Numbered from the stretch's first letter, positions 32,518 through 42,599 are shown. The stretch is 64,000 nucleotides of DNA from Lysinibacillus telephonicus (GCF_003966145.1 NZ_RXNR01000017.1:1-64000), one strand, 5' to 3'. Made by a program: numbers and translations. Notes: generated from the sequence alone by a model not told the origin.

Positions 32518-32542
32518 TCCCCGAAAAGAAGGAGGTAAACTC

Positions 32543-34006
32543 ATGACGTTATTTGAACGTTCATCAAAGGAATTACAAGAAGGTTTACATAACGGCGATT
32601 TTAAAATTGCTGATTTAACTAACGAAGCTTTTGCTCGCATCGAACAACTTGATGGCGATGTACAAGCATTTTTAGCTTTAAATAAAGAAAAAGCAACAGC
32701 TCAGGCTGAAGAAATGGATAAGGTTCCATTTGAACAACGTGGCCCATTATTTGGTTTACCAATCGGTGTAAAAGACAACATCGTAACAGAAGGGCTTGAA
32801 ACAACTTGTGCTTCTAAAATTTTAGAAGGATTCATGCCAATTTATGATGCAACAGTAGTGAAAAAACTACGTGAAGCAGGTATGGTGACAGTTGGTAAAT
32901 TAAATATGGATGAATTTGCAATGGGTTCATCAAATGAAAACTCTGCGTTCAAAACTACGAAAAATCCTTGGAACCTTGATCATGTACCAGGCGGTTCTTC
33001 TGGTGCCTCTGCTGCTTCAGTAGCTGCTGGCGAAGTACCATTTTCATTAGGTTCTGATACAGGTGGGTCTATCCGCCAGCCTGCAGCATATTGCGGTGTT
33101 GTTGGGATGAAACCAACTTATGGACGCGTATCCCGTTTTGGTTTAGTTGCATTTGCATCTTCTTTAGACCAAATTGGGCCAATTACACGCAACGTATATG
33201 ATAATGCACTTCTTCTTGAGGCAATTGCCGGTGTAGACCCTAATGACTCAACATCAGCTAACATACCTGTACCAAACTATGTATCAAAGCTAGATGGCGA
33301 TATTAAAGGTTTACGCATTGCAGTACCAAAAGAATTCCTTGGTGAAGGTGTTAATGAAGAAGTAAAAAATTCTGTTCTTGCTGCACTTGAAGTATTAAAA
33401 GGATTAGGTGCTACTGTAGAAGAGGTTTCACTTCCTCACTCTAAATACGCATTAGCTGCATATTACATTCTTTCATCTTCAGAAGCATCATCAAACCTTT
33501 CTCGCTTCGACGGCATCCGTTACGGTTTCCGTGCTGAAGGCGTGAAAAACTTAATGGAACTTTATAAAGAAACACGTGCTCAAGGTTTTGGCGACGAAGT
33601 AAAACGTCGTATCATGCTTGGTACTTATTCATTAAGTGCAGGTACTTACGATGCTTACTACAAAAAAGCACAACAAGTTCGTACTCTTATTAAAGAAGAT
33701 TACGATAAAGTATTCGAGAACTATGATGTAATTGTTGGTCCAACGGCGCCTACTCCAGCATTTAAAGTTGGACAAAACATAGATGATCCTTTAACGATGT
33801 ATGCAAATGACATCTTAACAATTCCAATTAACTTAGCAGGTGTTCCAGCAATTTCGATTCCATGTGGTTTCGAAAATGGATTGCCACTAGGGTTGCAAAT
33901 CATCGGTAAGCATTTCGATGAGGAAACAATCTATCGTACAGCTTTCGCATACGAGCAAGCGACAGATTTCCACAAACAAACTCCTCAAATTTGGGAGGGT
34001 AAATAA
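32543..34006 (+). CDS. gatA: Glutamyl-tRNA(Gln) amidotransferase subunit GatA
   Basis: The protein has 487 residues and belongs to the amidase-signature family. The catalytic Lys in IGVKDNI (about residue 78) and Ser/cis-Ser in GGSSGAS and [14 protein letters not shown] complete the Ser-Ser-Lys triad. It releases ammonia from glutamine for GatB, allowing Gln-tRNA formation in an organism lacking GlnRS. Confidence 0.97.
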   Translation: MTLFERSSKELQEGLHNGDFKIADLTNEAFARIEQLDGDVQAFLALNKEKATAQAEEMDKVPFEQRGPLFGLPIGVKDNIVTEGLETTCASKILEGFMPIYDATVVKKLREAGMVTVGKLNMDEFAMGSSNENSAFKTTKNPWNLDHVPGGSSGASAASVAAGEVPFSLGSDTGGSIRQPAAYCGVVGMKPTYGRVSRFGLVAFASSLDQIGPITRNVYDNALLLEAIAGVDPNDSTSANIPVPNYVSKLDGDIKGLRIAVPKEFLGEGVNEEVKNSVLAALEVLKGLGATVEEVSLPHSKYALAAYYILSSSEASSNLSRFDGIRYGFRAEGVKNLMELYKETRAQGFGDEVKRRIMLGTYSLSAGTYDAYYKKAQQVRTLIKEDYDKVFENYDVIVGPTAPTPAFKVGQNIDDPLTMYANDILTIPINLAGVPAISIPCGFENGLPLGLQIIGKHFDEETIYRTAFAYEQATDFHKQTPQIWEGK

Positions 34007-34008
34007 TT

Positions 34009-35454
34009 ATGAACTTTGAAACAGTTATCGGTTTAGAAGTACATGTTGAGTTGAAAACAGATTCGAAAATTTTCTCTCCAGCACCAAATCACTTTGGTGC
34101 TGAGCCAAATACAAATACAACAGTAATCGACTTAGGTTACCCTGGTGTATTACCTGTATTAAACAAAAACGTTGTTGATTTTGCTATGAAAGCTGCCCTT
34201 GCACTTAACATGAAAATCAACCAAGAAACAAAATTTGACCGTAAAAACTATTTCTATCCAGATAATCCGAAAGCTTATCAAATTTCTCAATTTGATAAAC
34301 CTATCGGCTATGATGGCTGGATTGAAATTGAAATTGAAGGCACAGATGGTCAACCAGGTTATACGAAAAGAATCGGTATTACACGTCTTCATATGGAAGA
34401 AGATGCTGGTAAATTAACACATGGCGACGGCTACTCACTAGTTGACTTCAACCGTCAAGGTACGCCGCTTGTAGAAATCGTATCTGAGCCAGATATTCGC
34501 ACTCCAGCAGAAGCGTATGCTTATCTTGAAAAATTAAAAGCAATTATTCAGTACACTGGTGTTTCTGATGTTCGTATGGAGGAAGGTTCACTTCGCTGCG
34601 ATGCAAACATCTCTATCCGTCCTTATGGCCAAAAGGAATTTGGTACTAAAACAGAGCTTAAAAACTTAAACTCTTTCAACTTTGTACGTAAAGGTCTTGA
34701 GTATGAAGAAGTACGCCAAGCTGAAGTATTAATGTCTGGCGGAGAAATTAAGCAAGAGACACGCCGTTTTGATGAGAAAACGGGCAAAACAATTTTAATG
34801 CGTGTTAAAGAAGGAACAGACGATTACCGTTACTTCCCAGAACCTGACTTAGTTGATCTTCATATTGATGATGAATGGTTAGAACATGTACGCCAGTCTA
34901 TACCTGAACTACCAGATGCTCGCAAAAAGCGCTATGTTGAACAACTTGGCTTAAACGATTACGATGCAAGTGTATTAGTAGTTAACAAAGAGATTTCTGA
35001 TTTCTTTGATGAAATGGTAGCTCAAGGTGCGGATGCAAAACTTTCAGCAAACTGGTTAATGGGTGACGTTTCTGCATACTTAAATGCTGAGCAAAAAGAA
35101 ATTGGACAAACTGCATTAACACCAGAAAACTTAGCAGGTATGGTGAAATTAATTGCAGATGGTACAATCTCTTCTAAAATTGCGAAAAAAGTATTTACAG
35201 AACTTGTGAAAAACGGTGGCGACGCTGCGAAAATCGTAAAAGACAAAGGATTAGTTCAAATTTCTGATCCAGCAACGTTATTAGGTTTTGTAACTGAAGT
35301 GTTAGATGCAAATCCACAATCTATCGAAGACTTTAAAAACGGTAAAGACCGTGCGATTGGCTTCTTAGTAGGTCAAATTATGAAGGCTTCTAAAGGGCAA
35401 GCAAACCCACCAATGGTAAATAAAATCTTGCTAGAAGAAATTAATAAACGATAA
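34009..35454 (+). CDS. gatB: Asp/Glu-tRNA amidotransferase subunit GatB
   Basis: The protein has 481 residues. The kinase-like cradle has [10 protein letters not shown] at the N terminus, [15 protein letters not shown] and [10 protein letters not shown]. The helical and YqeY-type tail ([34 protein letters not shown]) binds tRNA. It activates and transamidates Glu-tRNA(Gln). The gene starts 2 bases after gatA. Confidence 0.97.
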   Translation: MNFETVIGLEVHVELKTDSKIFSPAPNHFGAEPNTNTTVIDLGYPGVLPVLNKNVVDFAMKAALALNMKINQETKFDRKNYFYPDNPKAYQISQFDKPIGYDGWIEIEIEGTDGQPGYTKRIGITRLHMEEDAGKLTHGDGYSLVDFNRQGTPLVEIVSEPDIRTPAEAYAYLEKLKAIIQYTGVSDVRMEEGSLRCDANISIRPYGQKEFGTKTELKNLNSFNFVRKGLEYEEVRQAEVLMSGGEIKQETRRFDEKTGKTILMRVKEGTDDYRYFPEPDLVDLHIDDEWLEHVRQSIPELPDARKKRYVEQLGLNDYDASVLVVNKEISDFFDEMVAQGADAKLSANWLMGDVSAYLNAEQKEIGQTALTPENLAGMVKLIADGTISSKIAKKVFTELVKNGGDAAKIVKDKGLVQISDPATLLGFVTEVLDANPQSIEDFKNGKDRAIGFLVGQIMKASKGQANPPMVNKILLEEINKR

Positions 35455-35463
35455 CGTTTATGT

Positions 35464-35503
35464 GCGCCCATAAGTAGCAATGCTTAGCTTATGGGCGTTT
35501 TTT
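35464..35503 (+). terminator. gatCAB terminator
   Basis: A 10-bp perfect stem CGCCCATAAG / CTTATGGGCG with a 13-base loop is followed by six T. Confidence 0.9.
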
Positions 35504-35605
35504 CATCTTAAGCTAAAGCAGAAATGTAACTCAAAAATCAAATCAATTGTAATTATCTTATCCCACATGCAAAATGGAATTATTAAGAAATTGGAGGGAT
35601 ACCTT

Positions 35606-36169
35606 TTGAAAACAGAACAACAGTATTTTGAAGAATCGATGTCCATGGCAGAATATATGGAACAAATGACAACAAACTTAAAAGAACCAAGTTTTGAGGT
35701 TTACAAAAACTTCAACGTGAACCCAGAAGATAAAGTATTCCAATTACTAAAAGAGAAAAAACCTCACATTCTAGCCATCACAGAGGACTGGTGTGGAGAT
35801 GCAATGCTGAACAATGCAGTCATTCGAAAAATTGCAGAGGAAGCAGACCTCGACATACGATGTGCTTTCCGTGATGCAGATACGGATTTAATTGACCGTT
35901 ATTTAACAAATGGAGGAAGAGCGATTCCGATTTATCTATTTTTAAATGAACAAGGTGAAGTAATTGGAAAATGGGGTCCACGTGCACCAGAGCTGCAACA
36001 ATTAGTAGTAGATATGAGAGCAGAACTGCCTGAAAAAGAAGACCCAACATTTGAAGAAAAGCAAAAACAATTGTATACTTCTTTGCAGAAGAAATTCGTA
36101 ATAGACCCACAATGTGCACAATGGGTTTATGAAGATATGAAAGCTGTTATTACGAAAACGCTGTCATAA
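35606..36169 (+). CDS. Thioredoxin-fold protein lacking CxxC
   Basis: The protein has 187 residues from TTG 35606, chosen because TTGGAGGG lies 8 bases upstream. A more upstream frame would run through the gatB terminator. The core ILAITEDWCGDAMLN replaces the thioredoxin CxxC with CGDA, keeping only the first Cys, followed by RCAFRDADTDLIDRYLTNGG and the cis-Pro region AIPIYLF. This is the Thioredoxin_9-like family of Bacillales. Without the resolving cysteine it cannot act as a standard dithiol oxidoreductase. Cytosolic; substrate unknown. Confidence 0.8.
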   Translation: MKTEQQYFEESMSMAEYMEQMTTNLKEPSFEVYKNFNVNPEDKVFQLLKEKKPHILAITEDWCGDAMLNNAVIRKIAEEADLDIRCAFRDADTDLIDRYLTNGGRAIPIYLFLNEQGEVIGKWGPRAPELQQLVVDMRAELPEKEDPTFEEKQKQLYTSLQKKFVIDPQCAQWVYEDMKAVITKTLS

Positions 36170-36177
36170 AAAGATAA

Positions 36178-36240
36178 GGTGAAAGTTCTCTTCAATGCTT
36201 TAATAAAATTTTTTTAGCCTGGAGAGAACTTTCCTTTTAT
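36178..36240 (+). terminator. Terminator after thioredoxin-fold gene
   Basis: GAAAGTTCTCT pairs with AGAGAACTTTC over 11 bp with a long AT-rich loop, followed by CCTTTTATT. Confidence 0.75.
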
Positions 36241-36283
36241 TAATTGCGTTTTATACATAAATAAGTATAGGATGGACGATACG

Positions 36284-37210
36284 ATGAAAAGAGCAAGAAT
36301 CATTTATAATCCAACATCAGGAAGAGAGCTTTTTAGAAGACACTTACCTGAGGTGTTAGAGAAACTAGAAATCGCAGGCTATGAAACATCTTGCCACGCA
36401 ACAACTTGTGAAGGTGATGCAAAAAAAGCAGCTGCTAATGCAGTTGAACGTGGCTTTGATATTGTAATTGCTGCTGGTGGGGATGGTACGTTAAATGAAG
36501 TAGTTGCTGGAATCAGCCCATATGATAAAAGACCAAAACTAGGTTTAGTACCAATGGGAACAACTAATGATTTTGCCCGTGCGCTGCACATTCCTCGAAA
36601 AATTGATGAAGCAATCGATATTATAGTCAAAGGTGATACAATACCTGTAGATGTCGGTTTAATAAATAATGATCGCTATTTCATTAATATTGCAGCTGGA
36701 GGACGTATTACTGAGCTAACCTATGAGGTGCCAAGCAAAATGAAAACGGTCCTTGGGCAACTGGCCTATTACTTAAAAGGAATTGAAATGATTCCATCAA
36801 TAAAAGCAACAAACATGCGAATTGAATATGATGGAGAAGTATTTGAAGGCGAAGCAATGATGTTCTTATGCGGCCTGACAAATTCTGTGGGTGGCTTTGA
36901 AAAAATAGCACCTGATGCAAGTATTAACGATGGTTTATTTACGATGATGATTTTAAAAAAATGTACGATTGCTGATTTTATCAAAATTGCATCACTCGCA
37001 TTACGAGGTGAGCATTTAAACGATCCGAATTTAATTTATAGAAAAGCAAGTGTAGTAAAGGTGTCTCCAATGGCAGAAGATGAGACAATTCACATCAATC
37101 TTGACGGCGAGTACGGTGGAGATGCACCAGTTACCTTTACAAACCTAAAACGACATATTGAAGTCTGTGCTCCAATTACTGATATTCGGGAATTGGATAG
37201 AGTTGAATAA
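36284..37210 (+). CDS. dgkB: Diacylglycerol kinase DgkB
   Basis: The protein has 308 residues. ATG 36284 is preferred to the ATG four codons upstream because the family begins MKRARIIYNPTSGRE and AGGATGG lies 8 bases before it. The soluble DAGK catalytic domain has the nucleotide motif AAGGDGTLNEVV and PMGTTNDFARAL. It phosphorylates diacylglycerol released during lipoteichoic acid synthesis, returning it to phospholipid synthesis. Confidence 0.94.
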   Translation: MKRARIIYNPTSGRELFRRHLPEVLEKLEIAGYETSCHATTCEGDAKKAAANAVERGFDIVIAAGGDGTLNEVVAGISPYDKRPKLGLVPMGTTNDFARALHIPRKIDEAIDIIVKGDTIPVDVGLINNDRYFINIAAGGRITELTYEVPSKMKTVLGQLAYYLKGIEMIPSIKATNMRIEYDGEVFEGEAMMFLCGLTNSVGGFEKIAPDASINDGLFTMMILKKCTIADFIKIASLALRGEHLNDPNLIYRKASVVKVSPMAEDETIHINLDGEYGGDAPVTFTNLKRHIEVCAPITDIRELDRVE

Positions 37211-37219
37211 AGTAGGTTA

Positions 37220-37266
37220 CCTATATAAACGTTGGAAAATACCGACGATTATATAGGTTTTTTTAT
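37220..37266 (+). terminator. Terminator after dgkB
   Basis: CCTATATAAACGTT faces GACGATTATATAGG, an imperfect stem, and is followed by TTTTTTTA. A further dyad CAATTACG / CGTAATTG (37297-37318) follows in the cyd leader. Confidence 0.75.
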
Positions 37267-37397
37267 TCACATTTAATGTAAATATGAGTCCGAAACCAAT
37301 TACGCAAAGACGTAATTGATTTGGATTAATTCTTTGTTTTATTTTCGTTCAACAATTGTATAAATGGGTATACTAAAACGCAAAGGAGCGTTTAATC

Positions 37398-37493
37398 ATG
37401 TATAAAACACAAGAAAAATGGCTAATTTACTTAAGCTTTGGAGTTGCACTGATCATGCTTCTATCCATCATTGGAAGATTATTTTCTAGTTAG
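37398..37493 (+). CDS. 31-residue membrane micro-protein upstream of cydA
   Basis: ATG 37398, 8 bases after AAAGGAG, opens a 31-residue peptide (MYKTQEKWLIYLSFGVALIM, then LLSIIGRLFSS). It is a single hydrophobic helix with a charged N terminus. The stop codon lies in the ribosome binding site of cydA (TAGGAGG), so it is the first gene of the cyd operon and is probably translationally coupled. It may be a small accessory subunit of cytochrome bd, but no family is claimed. Confidence 0.7.
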   Translation: MYKTQEKWLIYLSFGVALIMLLSIIGRLFSS

Positions 37494-37504
37494 GAGGACT
37501 TATT

Positions 37505-38851
37505 TTGATTAACGAGTCAGCAGTGTTTTGGAGTCGAGTACTAACTGAAGTGACACTGTCGTTCCATATTATTTATGCAACTATTGGTGTAGGAATTCCG
37601 CTAATGATAATGATTGCTCAGTGGGTAGGCTATAAAAATAACGATGAACATTATATTTTGCTTGCAAGAAGATGGACGCGTGGATTTGTCATTACAGTAG
37701 CAGTAGGTGTTGTAACAGGAACGGCAATCGGGCTGCAGCTTTCTTTATTATGGCCCAACTTCATGGAATTAGCTGGACAAGTAATTGCTCTTCCACTATT
37801 CATGGAAACCTTTGCATTTTTCTTTGAAGCAATTTTCTTAGGCATTTATTTATATACTTGGGATCGATTTGATAGTCAGAAAAAGCATATGCTTCTTCTT
37901 ATCCCAGTTGCAATAGGTGCATCGATGTCCGCAGTTTTTATTACTATCGTGAATTCTTTTATGAATGCACCGCAAGGATTTGAAATTTTAGATGGAGAAC
38001 TTGTGAACATTCAACCATTAATTGCAATGTTCAATCCGGCAATGCCAACAAAAGTTGCACATGTATTAGTGACAGCCTATATGACCTCCGCCTTTATACT
38101 TGCATCTATTACAGCAGTCAGATTTTTAAAAGGATCTGATCATATTTATCATAAGAAGGCGATGTATTTATTGATGAAGTTAGGGCTCATTTTTTCAATA
38201 GCAAGTGCACTAATTGGAGATTTCTCAGGGAAATATTTAGCAGAATATCAGCCTGAGAAACTTGCTGCTGCAGAATGGCATTTCGAAACGGAAAAGGGAG
38301 CACCACTAACGTTATTCGGGGTGTTGGATGGCGAAGAAATTAAATATAAAATTACGGTTCCTTATGCTTTAAGTATATTGGCTCATAGCAACCCAAATGC
38401 TGAAGTAATTGGGCTAAATGAGTTTCCAGAAGATGAAATTCCGCCTCTCTACATTCATTATTTGTTTAATATTATGGTGTTTATTGGAATGCTTATGGTA
38501 CTCGTTTCGCTTGTGTATTTAATGGCGAAATCACGTCGTTGGGCATTTATCAAAACGAAATGGTTTAACTGGGTTGTTGTTTTGGGAGGACCTTTATCAA
38601 TAATAGCTATTGAAGCTGGCTGGTGGCTAGCGGAAGTAGGTAGACAGCCATGGATATTACGAGGTCTAATGAGAACAGAGCAGGGGGCAACAACAAGCGA
38701 CAATGTAGACCTTATGTTAGTACTATTCTGTATTTTATATCTCGTATTAGGAATAGGAAGCATCATTGTATTAAGAAGAATGTTCCGTTCCAATCCAATT
38801 GAAAAAGAAATTGCGGATCGAGAGTCTGAGAAGGGTGGCATAGCGCGATGA
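37505..38851 (+). CDS. cydA: Cytochrome bd-type ubiquinol/menaquinol oxidase subunit I
   Basis: The protein has 448 residues, starting at TTG 37505 five bases after TAGGAGG. The N-terminal helix carries the heme ligand His in LTEVTLSFHIIYATIG. TGTAIGLQ and the EVGRQPWILRG motif near the end are typical. The quinol loop is short, as in the Bacillus-type bd oxidases without CN sensitivity. It has nine or so membrane helices. It oxidises menaquinol and reduces oxygen, and overlaps cydB by 4 bases (ATGA). Confidence 0.95.
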   Translation: MINESAVFWSRVLTEVTLSFHIIYATIGVGIPLMIMIAQWVGYKNNDEHYILLARRWTRGFVITVAVGVVTGTAIGLQLSLLWPNFMELAGQVIALPLFMETFAFFFEAIFLGIYLYTWDRFDSQKKHMLLLIPVAIGASMSAVFITIVNSFMNAPQGFEILDGELVNIQPLIAMFNPAMPTKVAHVLVTAYMTSAFILASITAVRFLKGSDHIYHKKAMYLLMKLGLIFSIASALIGDFSGKYLAEYQPEKLAAAEWHFETEKGAPLTLFGVLDGEEIKYKITVPYALSILAHSNPNAEVIGLNEFPEDEIPPLYIHYLFNIMVFIGMLMVLVSLVYLMAKSRRWAFIKTKWFNWVVVLGGPLSIIAIEAGWWLAEVGRQPWILRGLMRTEQGATTSDNVDLMLVLFCILYLVLGIGSIIVLRRMFRSNPIEKEIADRESEKGGIAR

Positions 38852-39873
38852 ATCTTGAAATATTAGGAATTTCGGTGTTATGGATTTTTCTTTTCGGGTA
38901 TGTCATTGTCGCTTCGATTGATTTTGGAGCGGGCTTCTTTAACGCGTACAGCTTGTTGACGAATCGTTCACATATTTTAACGGAGATTATTAAACGATAT
39001 CTGTCTCCTGTTTGGGAAGTAACAAATGTATTTCTTGTTTTCTTCTTTGTAGGGATTGTGGGCTTCTTCCCACAAACGGCCTTTTATTATGGGACGGTCT
39101 TACTCGTTCCGGTGAGCATCTCGTTGATTTTATTAGCGGTACGAGGATCCTATTACGCCTTTGAATCATATGGCTCGACTGGACATAAAGGGTATGCGTT
39201 TGCATATGGCGTTGCAGGTTTACTAATTCCAGCATCTCTTTCGGTTGTTTTAACAATTTCTGAAGGTGGATTTATAGAAATAGTAAATGGAAAACCAGTG
39301 CTCGATTATTGGAAATTATATACGAATCCACTCTCATGGAGTATTGTTCTTTTAAGCATAGCTGCCGTATTGTATATTTCAGCCGTTTTTTTAACGTGGT
39401 ATGCATGGAAGGCAAAAGATAAAAAAGCATCGGACTTAATGCGAAGATATGCTCTAATTTGGGCTGCACCACTAATAATTACAGCAGTTGGAATAGTAAT
39501 AGAAATGCGCGGTCATAATGAAGAACACTATGAAAGAATGGTATCTCTATGGCCTATGTTTGGATTGTCAGGCATTCTTTTCTTATTAACGGTTTGGTTT
39601 ATTTGGAGGAAGCGCAATTACGGCTTGTCAGTAATTTTACTTATTCTGCAATTTGCACTTGCCTTCTTTTCATACGGAGCTTCACATTATCCATATTTGT
39701 TGTATCCATATTTAACAATTCATGATGGATTTACAAACGAGGAAATGGCAATAGCTCTTGTCATTGCATTTATTGCAGGTCTATGTTTACTGCTGCCATC
39801 CATTTATTTATTGTTCAGATTGTTCTTGTTTAATAAGGATTATGTGACTGGTGAACGAAACGATCATGCATAG
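38848..39873 (+). CDS. cydB: Cytochrome bd-type oxidase subunit II
   Basis: The protein has 341 residues with about eight or nine membrane helices. Conserved SIDFGAGFFNAYSL lies near residue 25, with SPVWEVTNVFLVFFFVG and the RGSYYAFESYG segment. It partners CydA in the membrane. No cydCD transporter genes follow in this window. Confidence 0.95.
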   Translation: MNLEILGISVLWIFLFGYVIVASIDFGAGFFNAYSLLTNRSHILTEIIKRYLSPVWEVTNVFLVFFFVGIVGFFPQTAFYYGTVLLVPVSISLILLAVRGSYYAFESYGSTGHKGYAFAYGVAGLLIPASLSVVLTISEGGFIEIVNGKPVLDYWKLYTNPLSWSIVLLSIAAVLYISAVFLTWYAWKAKDKKASDLMRRYALIWAAPLIITAVGIVIEMRGHNEEHYERMVSLWPMFGLSGILFLLTVWFIWRKRNYGLSVILLILQFALAFFSYGASHYPYLLYPYLTIHDGFTNEEMAIALVIAFIAGLCLLLPSIYLLFRLFLFNKDYVTGERNDHA

Positions 39874-39885
39874 GAGGAATGAACA

Positions 39886-39990
39886 ATGAATGATTTTATG
39901 ATTTTCGTAGCACCATTTATAACGGTCATCATTTCGATTGGGCTAGCTTTTTATGTAGCACCGAAAGACGGGAAGAGTAAGTCTGATTAA
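39886..39990 (+). CDS. cydS: CydS-like small subunit of cytochrome bd
   Basis: This is a 34-residue peptide (MNDFMIFVAPFITVIISIGL, then AFYVAPKDGKSKSD) starting 8 bases after AGGAGGA and 12 bases after cydB. Single-helix proteins of 33-34 residues with an early AP and a short polar tail are the third subunit (CydS) of Geobacillus-type bd oxidase, where the gene also follows cydB. Position, length and layout all agree. Confidence 0.8.
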   Translation: MNDFMIFVAPFITVIISIGLAFYVAPKDGKSKSD

Positions 39991-40049
39991 TAGAAATATG
40001 ATTAATTGAAGCTGAAAATTTTAATCTCGAATGAAGTTGAGGATTTTTT

Positions 40050-40640
40050 CCGTGCTTTTAGTGTTTTTTACGCGGTATCAGGCAATATTTACGCGGTTTA
40101 TATTTTTACGCGATTTCATGCGGTATTTACGCACTTCAGTTAAATATTTACGTGCTTTTAAGAATTTTTTACGCGGTATCAGGCAATATTTACGCGGTTT
40201 ATATTTTTACGCGATTTCATGTGGTATTTACGCACTTCAGTTAAATATTTACGTGCTTTTAAGAATTTTTTACGCGGTATCAGGCAATATTTACGCGGTT
40301 TATATTTTTACGCGATTTCATGTGGTAATTACGCACTTCAGTTAAATATTTACGTACTTTTAAGAATTTTTTACACGGTATCAGGCAATATTTACGCGGT
40401 TTTTATTTTTACGCGATTTCATGCGGTATTTACGCACTTCAGTTAAATATTTACGTGCTTTTAAGAATTTTTTACGCGGTATCAGGCAATATTTACGCGG
40501 TTTATATTTTTACGTGATTTCATGTGGTAATTACGCACTTCAGTTAAATATTTACGTGCTTTTAAGAAATTTTTACGCGTTATCAGGCAATATTTACGCG
40601 GTTTCAAATTTTTGCGTGATTTCGTAGACAATTAATTTAT
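40050..40640. repeat. Six 101-bp tandem repeats with 21-bp internal phasing
   Basis: The unit marker CGCGGTATCAGGCAAT (with small variants) recurs at 40071, 40172, 40273, 40374, 40475 and 40576, exactly 101 bases apart. Inside each unit a TTTACGYR core recurs at offsets 0, 21, 38, 59 and 80. Copies differ by only a few bases. Because 101 is not a multiple of 3, the repeat creates similar open frames in several phases. These are not genes. The array fills the space between cydS and rlmCD. Confidence 0.95.
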
Positions 40641-40800
40641 CCGTTTTCATAAGTACTTCGTTTTCGGTGCAGAAATACAACTAAACCTCAATTTATTGTT
40701 GAGGTTTCTTGTATTTTACTCCACTCCGTTTCCCAACTTAAAAATAGAAAAACTTTTCATCCCCATGATACAATAGAAGAACTGAAATGGAGGACGGAAC

Positions 40801-42177
40801 ATGGTAGCACCAGTGAAGAAAAATGATCGAAAAACAGTTTATATAGAAGACTTAACACATGATGGGAATGGAGTCGCTAAAATTGACGGTTATCCGTTAT
40901 TTATTCAAGGCGCTCTTCCAGAAGAAACTGTAGAAGTCCACGTATTAAAAACATTGAAAAACTACGGCTTCGCAAAAATTGTAGACATTCTTAAGGAATC
41001 GCCTGATCGTGTAAAAGCGCCATGTATTTACTTTGGAAAATGCGGCGGCTGTCAGCTTCAACATCTATCATATGAAGGTCAGCTAAAGTGGAAAGAAAAT
41101 ATGGTTCGAAACGTTATGAAACGAATCGGTAAAATTGATGCACCAGTACTTCCAGTGAAAGGGATGCAAGATCCGTGGAATTACCGCAATAAATCACAAA
41201 TTCCATTTTCTATGACAGAAACAGGCCCTATTGCTGGCTTCTACAAATCAAAAACACATGAAATAGTCGACATGGAGCGCTGCTTAATTCAAGTAAGCGA
41301 AGCAGATGCAATGATGGCCAATTTGAAAAAGGAATTAATGGAGATTGGCGTACAGGCATATAACGAACAATCACATCAAGGAATGCTGCGGCATGTCGTT
41401 GTTCGAAAAGGGCGGGCAACTGGGGAAGTGATGGTTGTGTTAGTAACGAATAAGCACAAATTCCCACAAAAAGAAGCAGCTATTGAATTAATTCGCAAGC
41501 TTGTTCCAAATGTAACGTCAATCGTTCAAAATATAAATATCGAAAAAACCAATGTTATTCTTGGAAATGAAACTGTAACACTTTGGGGCAAAAATTTTAT
41601 TGAAGATACAATTGGCGGGGTTCGATTTGAAATTTCAGCTCGCTCATTCTACCAAGTAAACCCTGTGCAAACAGAAGTGTTGTACAAGCAAGCATTAGAT
41701 TACGCACAACTAACGGGGGATGAAATTGTGATTGATGCATATTGTGGTATCGGGACTATTTCACTTTTCTTAGCACAAAAAGCAAAAATGGTAATGGGTG
41801 TTGAAATTGTAGAGCAAGCCATTGAAGATGCAAAGCGTAACGCAGAATTGAACGGCTTCACGAACACATATTTCGAAGCTGGTCCAGCAGAAGAAGTCAT
41901 CCCTCGTTGGTATTCTGAGGACAAAGAAGCAGATGTACTTGTTGTCGATCCGCCACGTAAAGGGTGTGATGAGGCACTTCTAACAACGATTATTGAGCAA
42001 AAGCCAAAACGAGTAGTTTACGTATCATGCAACCCAGCAACACTTGCAAGGGATTTGAAAATTTTAGAAGATGACGGTTATAAAACTATGGAGATTCAGC
42101 CTGTGGACATGTTCCCGCAGACGACACACGTGGAAGCGGTCGCACTGCTGGAGTTAAAATTTGTAGACAAGCAATAA
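40801..42177 (+). CDS. rlmCD: 23S rRNA (uracil-5-)-methyltransferase RlmCD
   Basis: The protein has 458 residues. An N-terminal TRAM domain (about 8-66, IEDLTHDGNGVAKIDGYPLF) comes first. The 4Fe-4S cluster cysteines are CIYFGKCGGCQ. The SAM site is DAYCGIGTISLFLA, and the catalytic Cys and motif X are VVDPPRKGC and VSCNPATLARDL. In Bacillus one such enzyme makes both m5U747 and m5U1939. It is the last core gene before the accessory island. Confidence 0.95.
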   Translation: MVAPVKKNDRKTVYIEDLTHDGNGVAKIDGYPLFIQGALPEETVEVHVLKTLKNYGFAKIVDILKESPDRVKAPCIYFGKCGGCQLQHLSYEGQLKWKENMVRNVMKRIGKIDAPVLPVKGMQDPWNYRNKSQIPFSMTETGPIAGFYKSKTHEIVDMERCLIQVSEADAMMANLKKELMEIGVQAYNEQSHQGMLRHVVVRKGRATGEVMVVLVTNKHKFPQKEAAIELIRKLVPNVTSIVQNINIEKTNVILGNETVTLWGKNFIEDTIGGVRFEISARSFYQVNPVQTEVLYKQALDYAQLTGDEIVIDAYCGIGTISLFLAQKAKMVMGVEIVEQAIEDAKRNAELNGFTNTYFEAGPAEEVIPRWYSEDKEADVLVVDPPRKGCDEALLTTIIEQKPKRVVYVSCNPATLARDLKILEDDGYKTMEIQPVDMFPQTTHVEAVALLELKFVDKQ

Positions 42178-42187
42178 ACTCCTGTAC

Positions 42188-42476
42188 TTTATAATAAAGT
42201 CGCATCATCCAAGTTCGCTCGTTTAAAATAAAGTCTTGTATCCTAAATCGCTGTAACCCTTGTCACTACTGACTTTCTTCAATATGAAACTTACAGAACT
42301 ATTTTTTAAATCGAAAAAAACGAGAACAAAAAGCGTGAAAATAGGGTAGAAAAACGGTCAAAACGTGATCGAAAATGTGTGAAAATGAGGGTAAGATATG
42401 GTGACTTTATTTTAAACGGCAACGGTGGAATGCGGGTTGGCGGGGTGTGAAGATGGGGTGAGTTTATTTTAAATGA
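42188..42476. repeat. Inverted and direct copies of a 16-17 bp motif at the island edge
   Basis: CGTTTAAAATAAAGTC (42220-42235) is the exact reverse complement of 42403-42418. A third, slightly altered direct copy lies at 42460-42476, and a shorter one (TTTATAATAAAGTC) near 42188. The copies sit in a 500-base gene-free spacer between rlmCD and the first island gene. They could be protein binding sites or traces of insertion. Confidence 0.6.
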
Positions 42477-42599
42477 ACATAGTAATAACAAAAAAAGAGA
42501 AAAAAACTATTTAGATTTTTCTCATTTTTGTTAAGGTATAAGGATTAAAGGGATGAATTAAATTTATAATGCTTCTTTATAAATAATGAACCTAAATTT

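Noticed and set aside
40031-40627. Three overlapping open frames of 68-104 codons in the 101-bp repeat array
   Set aside because: They are the same repeated DNA read in different frames (unit length not divisible by 3), lack ribosome binding sites and have no protein-like conservation.
40050-40640. CRISPR array
   Set aside because: The 101-bp units are nearly identical over their whole length with no unique spacers, and no cas genes are present.
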